Part shown: positions 36,396-41,428 of the stretch, in pieces | Numbering within the stretch: position 1 is the stretch's first letter | How the letters are laid out: each line of letters opens with the position of its first letter | Origin: an uncultured Flavobacteriaceae bacterium | GTDB lineage: Bacteria > Bacteroidota > Bacteroidia > Flavobacteriales > Flavobacteriaceae | Direction: 5' to 3' | Assembly (NCBI GenBank): GCA_947500585.1 | Contig: CANMSN010000024.1 | Location: forward strand, 1 to 41,428 | DNA: 41,428 nucleotides | The notes under the pieces: generated by a model | What the model saw: the letters and a program-made list of their open reading frames with translations, nothing else | Told to the model about the DNA's origin: nothing | Database searches by the model: none | Translations under genes and position numbers: made by a program

Positions 36396-36531
36396 AAGAG
36401 TTCTTTACTAAATATTCTATTAAATAGCTAGGAAAAACTTAATCTGACCTCTTATATAAATAAATATTAAAATTTGACGCAACCTTTTTTAAAACTGTGC
36501 ATCTACTTAATAGCTAAATCAAACTAAACAC

Positions 36532-36618
36532 ATGAAAATATTATTAATTATCAGCGTACTAATTGTTGTTAATTTAATTCTTTTAACTTTTAGTGTAAAT
36601 AAAAGAACAGATCCTTGA
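36532..36618 (+). CDS. 28-residue single-TM peptide
   Basis: A short reading frame: MKILLIISVLIVV then NLILLTFSVNKRTDP. It is one hydrophobic helix (residues 3-21) with a short polar tail. There is no Shine-Dalgarno, as usual in this phylum. Its last codons and stop are part of a terminator hairpin (36603-36634), an economical arrangement that suggests a real transcript. A toxin-like or regulatory membrane peptide is possible, but there is no direct evidence of expression. Confidence 0.4.
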   Translation: MKILLIISVLIVVNLILLTFSVNKRTDP

Positions 36619-36634
36619 TATAAAATCTGTTCTT
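36603..36634 (+). terminator. Terminator-like hairpin overlapping the end of the small ORF
   Basis: The arms AAGAACAGAT and ATCTGTTCTT are perfect 10-bp complements with a 12-nt loop. No long T tract follows, so the termination role is likely but not proven. Confidence 0.55.
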
Positions 36635-36668
36635 AAATATTATATTAAAAAACTAACAAAGTTAAGCC

Positions 36669-36803
36669 CTAAGGGTTATTTCTGCTTGTTATAACATAAA
36701 CTGTAGCCAAAAAATATTTATGGCTATTAACTTTTAGTCCAATAATTTCTCCTTCTTCATTTTTATCTATCACTAAAACAGGGAGTATAAAACCAAATGA
36801 CAA
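36669..36803 (-). pseudogene. Possible 3' remnant of a gene (44 codons, no ATG)
   Basis: The minus-strand frame reads SFGFILPVLVIDKN, then EEGEIIGLKVNSHKYF, then LATVYVITSRNNP and a stop. Composition looks protein-like (alternating hydrophobic and charged), but there is no ATG; the only possible start is a TTG at 36803. It lies in the gap before the SRPBCC gene. It may be a decayed gene end or a spurious frame. Confidence 0.25.
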
Positions 36804-36814
36804 TCTAAAATTGT

Positions 36815-36822
36815 TATATTTG
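36815..36822 (+). promoter_or_regulatory. Promoter -7 box for the SRPBCC/crcB operon
   Basis: TATATTTG is an exact TAnnTTTG match 28 nt before the ATG at 36850. It overlaps codons upstream of that ATG, favouring 36850 as the start. Confidence 0.55.
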
Positions 36823-36849
36823 GTTTATATAATCTCTCAAAAACATAAG

Positions 36850-37869
36850 ATGAAAGCTTTTAAGTATATTTCGTTTCTATTATTAATTGCTATAATAGGT
36901 GTTTCAATATATATAGCAGTGCAACCAAATACATTTGAAGTAACCAGAACCAGAACTATAAAAGTACCAACTCCTGTTATATATAAAAATGTGATAGATT
37001 TCAAAAATTGGGAAGCGTGGTCTCCTTGGGTTGAAAAAGAACCAAATACTGTCATTACACTTAGCGAGCAAACTAAAGGTATAGGTGGTTCTTACGGTTG
37101 GATTGATAAAGATGGCACAGGAACTATGAAAACTTTAGAAACAGTGCCTAATAAATCTATTAAACAAGAGATGCAATTTGCAGATTTTCCTGCTTCTGAA
37201 ATTAACTGGTCATTTGAGCCCAATGATGATGGCACAACAAATACCACTTGGACTATCTCTGGAAAAGACTTACCATTTGGCTTTAAAGCTTTTGCTGCAT
37301 TTACCGGAGGTATGGAAAAACAAATTGGACCAAACTTTGAACGCGGTTTAGAAAAACTAGATAGTATTTTACAAGCAAGTATGAAGGTTTACAGCATAAC
37401 ACCAAACGGAATTACCAACCATAGTGGCGGATACTATTTGTATACTACTGCCTCATGTAAAATAAGTGAACTAGCAAGTAAAATGCAAGAAATGATGCCT
37501 AAGGTTGGTGAATATGTTATGAAGAATAATATCACTATGGCTGGAGCACCTTTTACAAATTACCACAAATGGGATATGGAAAATAATGCCGTTATATTTT
37601 CTTGCTGTGTACCAACTACCGAAAAAATAATTACAACAGATAGTGATATTTTAACAGGTCAATTACTACCTTTTAAAGCTGTAAAAACTACCTTAAAGGG
37701 TAATTACGATTATTTAAAGGAAGCCTGGGAAACAGCAGATAAATACATAAAAGACAATAATTTAGAGCAAATTGAAACGGGCCCAACCATTGAAACTTAT
37801 GTTTCTGACCCCAAGAGCTTGCCAAATCCAGCAGATTGGATTACCGAAATTTATATTGCAGTAAAATAG
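36850..37869 (+). CDS. SRPBCC (polyketide cyclase-like) plus GyrI/AraC effector-binding-like fusion
   Basis: A 339-residue protein from the ATG at 36850. A membrane segment (about 3-19) precedes an SRPBCC domain (about 25-180) with VIDFKNWEAWSPW and KGIGGSYGW, a ligand-binding cup fold. The second half (about 190-339) resembles the GyrI-like/AraC effector-binding domain (GGYYLYTTASCKISELASKM, then GAPFTNYHKWDMENNAVIF and EAWETADKYIKDNNL...ETYVSDP). The combination suggests binding of a hydrophobic or planar ligand at the membrane; the ligand is unknown. Its stop codon is directly adjacent to the crcB start, so the two are co-transcribed. Confidence 0.8.
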   Translation: MKAFKYISFLLLIAIIGVSIYIAVQPNTFEVTRTRTIKVPTPVIYKNVIDFKNWEAWSPWVEKEPNTVITLSEQTKGIGGSYGWIDKDGTGTMKTLETVPNKSIKQEMQFADFPASEINWSFEPNDDGTTNTTWTISGKDLPFGFKAFAAFTGGMEKQIGPNFERGLEKLDSILQASMKVYSITPNGITNHSGGYYLYTTASCKISELASKMQEMMPKVGEYVMKNNITMAGAPFTNYHKWDMENNAVIFSCCVPTTEKIITTDSDILTGQLLPFKAVKTTLKGNYDYLKEAWETADKYIKDNNLEQIETGPTIETYVSDPKSLPNPADWITEIYIAVK

Positions 37870-38235
37870 ATGAAGAACATCTTACTTGTTTTTTTAGGTG
37901 GCGGATTTGGTAGTGTACTACGCTATATAATCGGAAAATATCTAAACAATGCCGAAAATGGAATTCCGTATGGCACATTTGCCGCTAATATTTTAGGAAG
38001 CTTACTTATTGGTATTATATTAGGATTTGCAGCTAAAAATGATACGCTTTCACAAAACCAAACATTACTTCTAGCTACAGGATTTTGTGGTGGATTCACC
38101 ACGTTTTCAACCTTTGCTTACGAAAACCATGTGTTTTTAAAATCGGGAGACTTTACAAGTTTTGCTTTATACACCATTGCTAGTTTTGTTATTGGCCTTT
38201 TAGCTGTGTTTTTTGGCATGTATTTAGTGAAATAA
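37870..38235 (+). CDS. crcB: Fluoride ion channel CrcB/Fluc
   Basis: A 121-residue dual-topology fluoride channel that lowers cytoplasmic fluoride. Family marks are GGGFGSVLRYIIG (10-22), the NILGS motif in transmembrane segment 2 (pore Asn) and GFCGGFTTFSTFAYE in TM3 with the characteristic Phe box residues. Four membrane segments are present. It abuts the preceding gene with no intergenic space. No fluoride riboswitch was found upstream of the operon, so control is unknown. Confidence 0.95.
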   Translation: MKNILLVFLGGGFGSVLRYIIGKYLNNAENGIPYGTFAANILGSLLIGIILGFAAKNDTLSQNQTLLLATGFCGGFTTFSTFAYENHVFLKSGDFTSFALYTIASFVIGLLAVFFGMYLVK

Positions 38236-38238
38236 TAT

Positions 38239-38408
38239 GCCATTGTGAGGAGGCACGACGTGGCAATCTGTTTATTTATTACCCCAACCATCATACTTTC
38301 CGTCATTTCGAGGTACGAAGCAATCTGCCAATTATTCCCTAAAAACACCAAAATACTTTTACTGTAAAGACCTCCTTCATGAGATTGCTTCGTACCTCGA
38401 AATGACGG
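38239..38408. repeat. Compound REP-like element, copy 1
   Basis: Three palindrome-related units: forward at 38239-38270 (CATTGTGAGGAGGCACG..GGCAATCTG), forward at 38300-38327 (CGTCATTTCGAGGTACGAAG) and an exact reverse complement at 38382-38408. Units 2 and 3 are 27-bp perfect complements separated by about 55 nt and would form a long hairpin. It is homologous throughout to 39770-39950. Confidence 0.8.
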
Positions 38409-38590
38409 AATTCTACCAAACATAACTTATTACACTAACTCAACAAAAAAAACTATCAGATTTATATTTAGATAATTACGTAGAAGTACGTATTGTTTAT
38501 TGGCTAATAAAATTCTATTTTCGTATCCTCCTTTCTAAGTAAATTAATAAGCGCAACATTATCATTAGTATTAATTAAAAATCAAACTAT
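38409..38590. other. Intergenic stretch with promoter block B
   Basis: About 180 nt between the compound repeat and the phosphatase/nuclease gene. It holds promoter block B (38476-38523) and then AT-rich leader without further recognisable signals. Confidence 0.5.
38476..38523 (+). promoter_or_regulatory. Repeated promoter/operator block, copy B
   Basis: TACGTA-N4-TACGTA directly abuts the -33 TTG (38493-38495). A 20-nt spacer (16 of 20 identical to copy C) and TATTTTCG (38516-38523, one mismatch from TAnnTTTG) follow. It serves the gene at 38591. Confidence 0.65.
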
Positions 38591-39706
38591 ATGAAAATAG
38601 CAGCTTTTAATGTAGAAAACCTTTTCGATAGAGCAAAAGCTTTTAATGAAACGGACAACACAAGTACAAAAATTATTTCGGGAGTCGCAGAATTGAATAA
38701 TCTATTTGAAAAAGAAATATACTCTGCCACAGATATTAAAAGAATTAAAGCCCTTTTTAAAATTCTTAAATTAGAAAAATCTGATACTGGAGAATTTGTT
38801 ATTCTAAGAAAAATTAGAGGACGCATTGTTAAGCGCCCCAGAAATAAACCGCTTGAAGTCGTTGCAGAAGGACGAAAAAGTTGGATTGGATGGGTAGAAC
38901 TAAAAACGGCACCAGTTAACGAAATTGCTGTTTTAAACACAGGAAGAGTAATAAGAGATGTTGACGCTGATATACTTGCAGTTATAGAAGCAGAAAACCG
39001 TCCATCTTTAAATCAATTTAGCGAATACATAATTAAGAAAGTACAAGGTACACCTTATGAACAAGTTATGTTGATTGATGGCAATGATACAAGAGGCATA
39101 GATGTAGGTATTATGACAAAAAACAACTATGCTATTAATACAATAAAGAGTCATATTTATGATACCACAAACTCAGGTAAAACCATCTTTAGCAGAGATA
39201 GTCCAGAATTTGAAATTCTAACCCCATCTGGAGCCAAAATTATTGTAATCCCAAATCATTTTAAAAGTAAATATGGCGGTAATGATGCCAATTCAAAAGC
39301 AAAAAGACTATCGCAATCTAAAAGGGTAGCCGAAATTTACGAAACACTTATACAAAAAGATTTGGAGAATATTATCGTTCTTGGCGATTTAAACGATACA
39401 CCAGATAGCGATGAACTTAAACCACTTCTTCAAGATACCAATTTAAAAGATGTTACCGAACACCAAAGCTTTAATCCTGGCGAATTTAATGGAGTAGGCA
39501 CTTATGCCCTTGGTAACGACAGCAATAAAATAGATTACTTACTATTATCTCCTAATTTATTCGATAAGGTTACAACTTCAGGACTTTTTAGAAAAGGCGC
39601 TTGGGCAGGAACACGACCAAAACGCTGGGAAACGTATAGCGATATTACCAAAAAAATTCACGTGGCAAGCGATCATCACGTTATATGGGCAGATATTAAT
39701 ATCTAG
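38591..39706 (+). CDS. Endonuclease/exonuclease/phosphatase family protein
   Basis: A 371-residue protein of the EEP superfamily (DNase I-like fold), which includes nucleases and phosphoesterases. The metal/active-site elements are AFNVENLF (4-11), VIEAENRPSL (metal-binding Glu), IPNHFKSKYGG (His), LGDLNDTPDSDE (Asp-Asn pair) and SDHHVIWADI (terminal Asp-His). There is no signal peptide, so it is cytoplasmic. Substrate cannot be set from sequence alone. It is preceded by promoter block B and followed by a compound REP-like element. Confidence 0.85.
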   Translation: MKIAAFNVENLFDRAKAFNETDNTSTKIISGVAELNNLFEKEIYSATDIKRIKALFKILKLEKSDTGEFVILRKIRGRIVKRPRNKPLEVVAEGRKSWIGWVELKTAPVNEIAVLNTGRVIRDVDADILAVIEAENRPSLNQFSEYIIKKVQGTPYEQVMLIDGNDTRGIDVGIMTKNNYAINTIKSHIYDTTNSGKTIFSRDSPEFEILTPSGAKIIVIPNHFKSKYGGNDANSKAKRLSQSKRVAEIYETLIQKDLENIIVLGDLNDTPDSDELKPLLQDTNLKDVTEHQSFNPGEFNGVGTYALGNDSNKIDYLLLSPNLFDKVTTSGLFRKGAWAGTRPKRWETYSDITKKIHVASDHHVIWADINI

Positions 39707-39769
39707 ACCAACGCCCATTCCAATACACTTTCTCGTATAAATCAATACAAAGCACAATGTTAATCCTTT

Positions 39770-39950
39770 CCGTCATTGCGAGGAGACAACGACGAAGCAA
39801 TCTGTTCATTAATTACCCAACCATTATAGTTTTCGTCATTGCGAGGAAGTATAACGAAGCAATCTGCCAATTATTACCTAAAACACAAATTCGTTTTTTT
39901 TAACTGTAAAAGATTCTCTTCATAAGATTGCTTCGTACCTCGCAATGACG
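39770..39950. repeat. Compound REP-like element, copy 2
   Basis: Forward units at 39770-39804 and 39834-39866 and a reverse unit at 39925-39950, all of the CGTCATTGCGAGG...AAGCAATCTG type. Unit order, orientation and linkers match 38239-38408, so the whole block was duplicated. Confidence 0.8.
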
Positions 39951-39964
39951 ATAATTGTTAATAA

Positions 39965-40012
39965 TTACGTATAAGTACTTATTGTTTTTTTGGTAAGAAA
40001 ATTCTAACTTTG
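39965..40012 (+). promoter_or_regulatory. Repeated promoter/operator block, copy C
   Basis: TACGTA-N4-TACTTA abuts the -33 TTG (39982-39984). A 20-nt spacer and a perfect -7 box TAACTTTG (40005-40012) follow. This is the best-conserved copy. Confidence 0.7.
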
Positions 40013-40023
40013 CTTATCAAAAG

Positions 40024-40067
40024 GTATAAATCATTGAAACGGATTTGTATACTAATTGTTAGCAGTA
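40024..40067 (+). repeat. Conserved 5' leader, copy C
   Basis: TATAAATCATTGAAACGGATTTG...TATAC...GTTAGCAGTAA aligns with leader copy A (671-715). The core here is GTTAGCAGTAA, differing from the GTTACCCAAC of copy A; no complementary core is seen after the gene. Confidence 0.5.
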
Positions 40068-40095
40068 ATAATACAGAAAACACAAAAGCGATAAA

Positions 40096-40116
40096 ATGAC
40101 AACTAAGACATTTTAA
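40096..40116 (+). other. Six-codon upstream frame (MTTKTF)
   Basis: ATG-ACA-ACT-AAG-ACA-TTT-TAA ends 1 nt before the ATG of the next gene, possibly a leader peptide with translational coupling. It is too short to prove. Confidence 0.3.
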
Positions 40117-40117
40117 A

Positions 40118-40672
40118 ATGGGAATGAAATTAATTTACGGTTTAGTACTATTACTTATTTTAATAAGTATAGGAATTGGGTTATTCATATATTCTATAAA
40201 GAAAAAATCGACTATCGGACTGATAATTTCAATTATTATTTTTTTGCTAGTAGGCCTAGTATTATTGACAAATACAATTGATGAAAGAAGTATCTCCAAA
40301 AAAGATATTATTTCAGACTTGAGTCATATAAATATTGAGTTAAAAGACAATTTTACAATCACTAGTAATAAAGTGACCGGAATGCCTGAAAGAATACAAG
40401 AAACAGAAATACAAATTAGCCAAAAAGACAAAGACAGAATAATTAGTGAAATCAGAAATTCAACAAATTTTAGATCATTTGCAAATAGTCAGGAACTCAT
40501 AAAAGACAAAGTCACTGGACAATTAGGGACAATAGACAAAGTTTTTAATTATAAATATCCTAAATTCTATTCGCGACAAACTTATACGAAAATTGACAAC
40601 TATATGACAAGGTTGTTTTTGTCAATTTATGACGAAACTAACATTATTAAATATCAAAGGATTGAAAACTAA
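40118..40672 (+). CDS. Membrane protein with two N-terminal TM segments
   Basis: A 184-residue protein of no recognised family. Two membrane segments (about 5-27, LIYGLVLLLILISIGIGLFIYSI, and 32-51, IGLIISIIIFLLVGLVLLTN) join a short basic loop. The rest (about 55-184) is a polar, probably soluble alpha/beta domain (HINIELKDNFTITSNKVTGMP...SQKDKDRIISEIRNS) of unknown role. It lies behind promoter block C and the conserved leader, as in the module around 738-1322, so it may belong to the same class of cassette-like accessory genes. Confidence 0.6.
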   Translation: MGMKLIYGLVLLLILISIGIGLFIYSIKKKSTIGLIISIIIFLLVGLVLLTNTIDERSISKKDIISDLSHINIELKDNFTITSNKVTGMPERIQETEIQISQKDKDRIISEIRNSTNFRSFANSQELIKDKVTGQLGTIDKVFNYKYPKFYSRQTYTKIDNYMTRLFLSIYDETNIIKYQRIEN

Positions 40673-40715
40673 ATTACAAACATAATTCTGTAACTTTATT
40701 CCCAAAACCCAAACC

Positions 40716-41228
40716 ATGTCATCTACTTTCGCTGCCATCGACTTCGAAACCGCAAAAGGACACCACATTTGTTCTGTTGGTATTGTAACGTTTAAAAATG
40801 GTGTTATTATTGACGAGTTTCATGCGTTAATACAACCTCCAAACAACGATTATAATTGGCACAACCAACAAGTACATGGTATTACAGAAAACGATACAAG
40901 GTTTGCCCCAAATTTTAGAGGTGTATATCCTGAAATTAAAAAGCGTATTTCTGGTATAGTTACCGTGGCACACAACGAATCTTTCGACAGAACTGTTTTA
41001 CTAAAAACGATGAAATATTATAACATTCCGCAGTCCGATTTAATTATGCCAGAACGTTGGGAGTGTACACTTAAAATTTATCGCAAAAAAGGTTACAAAC
41101 CAGCAAAATTAGACGCCTGTTGTAAAGTGCATAATATTGCTTTAAAACATCACGATGCCTTGTCTGATGCTCGTGCTTGTGGCAAGCTGTTTTTAATTGC
41201 TCAGTTTGAGCGATTACCTTTGTTTTAA
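40716..41228 (+). CDS. DEDDh-type 3'-5' exonuclease (DnaQ/PolC-like)
   Basis: A 170-residue exonuclease of the DnaQ-like superfamily. The DEDDh catalytic residues are visible: DFET (D9, E11), AHNESFDR (Asp in Exo II) and HHDALSDARA (His and Asp of Exo III). HGITENDT is the conserved linker. The fold degrades single strands from the 3' end; candidates are proofreading-like or RNase T-like roles. It is a free-standing protein rather than a polymerase domain. It follows the membrane-protein gene by about 43 nt. Confidence 0.9.
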   Translation: MSSTFAAIDFETAKGHHICSVGIVTFKNGVIIDEFHALIQPPNNDYNWHNQQVHGITENDTRFAPNFRGVYPEIKKRISGIVTVAHNESFDRTVLLKTMKYYNIPQSDLIMPERWECTLKIYRKKGYKPAKLDACCKVHNIALKHHDALSDARACGKLFLIAQFERLPLF

Positions 41229-41233
41229 TGTAT

Positions 41234-41329
41234 CGTCATTGCGAGGACGCAGGACGTGGCAATCTGTTTACTGGTTACACCAAACATTATTATTTCTGTC
41301 ATTGCGAGGAGGTACGACGTGGCAATCTG
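41234..41329. repeat. Compound REP-like element, partial copy 3
   Basis: Two forward units (41234-41266 and 41298-41329) of the CGTCATTGCGAGG...GGCAATCTG type, separated by 31 nt. The reverse unit present in the other two copies is missing. Confidence 0.75.
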
Positions 41330-41353
41330 TTTAATGATAACAAATATTTAGTA

Positions 41354-41367
41354 AACGTGAGTTCGAC
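41354..41367. repeat. 14-bp element, inverted with the copy at 58-71
   Basis: AACGTGAGTTCGAC is the exact reverse complement of 58-71 and lies 24 nt past the last unit of the partial compound repeat. Confidence 0.5.
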
Positions 41368-41428
41368 GTAAAAAGTTTAGTTTTTATTGAAGAAAAAAGC
41401 AGAATATTTAGTAAATTAAAGTACTGAA

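Larger units (their letters stand above)
39707..40117. other. Intergenic region with compound REP copy 2 and promoter block C
   Basis: A 411-nt gap containing the compound repeat (39770-39950), promoter block C (39965-40012), the conserved leader (40024-40067) and a 6-codon upstream frame (40096-40116). No other coding frame is supported. Confidence 0.5.

Noticed and set aside
36450-36490. Fourth copy of the conserved leader near 36465 (TATAAATAAATATTAAAA...)
   Set aside because: Only the AT-rich first half resembles the leader; the TATCAAG and GTTA core parts are absent, so chance similarity is likely.
36619-36849. Fluoride riboswitch upstream of the SRPBCC/crcB operon
   Set aside because: The gap lacks the conserved fluoride riboswitch core (GG-rich 5' strand and the CCUnAU-type end), and crcB itself has no upstream gap.

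Overview
The window is an AT-rich stretch of a chromosome from the Bacteroidota, almost certainly a member of the Flavobacteriaceae (a marine-type genus is an inference). The evidence is a type IX secretion C-terminal sorting domain with SprB-type repeats, Bacteroidota promoters (-7 box TAnnTTTG), start sites without Shine-Dalgarno sequences, several flavobacterial small-protein families, and intergenic palindromes typical of this group. No rRNA, tRNA, CRISPR array, prophage or transposase gene was found.

Layout. 1-1340: two small lipoprotein-like genes; the second sits in a cassette-like module with its own promoter, leader and matching 10-bp inverted repeat. 1387-6688 (minus): DUF1704/MATCAP-like metallopeptidase, N-formylglutamate amidohydrolase-like enzyme, mercaptopyruvate-type sulfurtransferase and GshB-like ATP-grasp ligase, preceded by a dicarboxylate/glutamate symporter. 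7003-13152: T9SS surface protein, chorismate synthase, LpxH-like phosphatase and a giant FAD/Fe-S D-2-hydroxyacid dehydrogenase. 13291-16533: a small beta-barrel protein and an ECF sigma / membrane regulator / coiled-coil secreted protein operon. 16745-23862: DUF2911 protein, MeaB GTPase, PAP2 phosphatase, MATE pump, nitronate monooxygenase-like enzyme, MORN-like protein and MnmA. 24049-32179: three-domain fasciclin lipoprotein, MORN protein, YidC, CTP synthase, single-domain fasciclin protein and a divergent SigK/RskA-type sigma/anti-sigma pair. 32221-41228: epimerase, MnmD, DUF4920 lipoprotein, branched-chain aminotransferase, MazG-like protein, small membrane proteins, SRPBCC/GyrI protein plus CrcB, an endo/exonuclease/phosphatase, a membrane protein and a DEDDh exonuclease.

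Most genes are housekeeping. The unusual material is mainly non-coding. A near-identical promoter/operator block occurs three times in front of unrelated genes (593-640, 38476-38523, 39965-40012). Two of those copies also share a long 5' leader, and a leader relic lies at 30091-30131. A compound REP-like element is present in two full and one partial copy between 38239 and 41329. A different REP-like sequence has been absorbed in frame into the mnmD coding region. Other points of interest are the ATP-grasp/amidohydrolase/MATCAP-like operon and the fasciclin-sigma-anti-sigma trio, which recalls mycobacterial SigK-RskA-MPT70/83.
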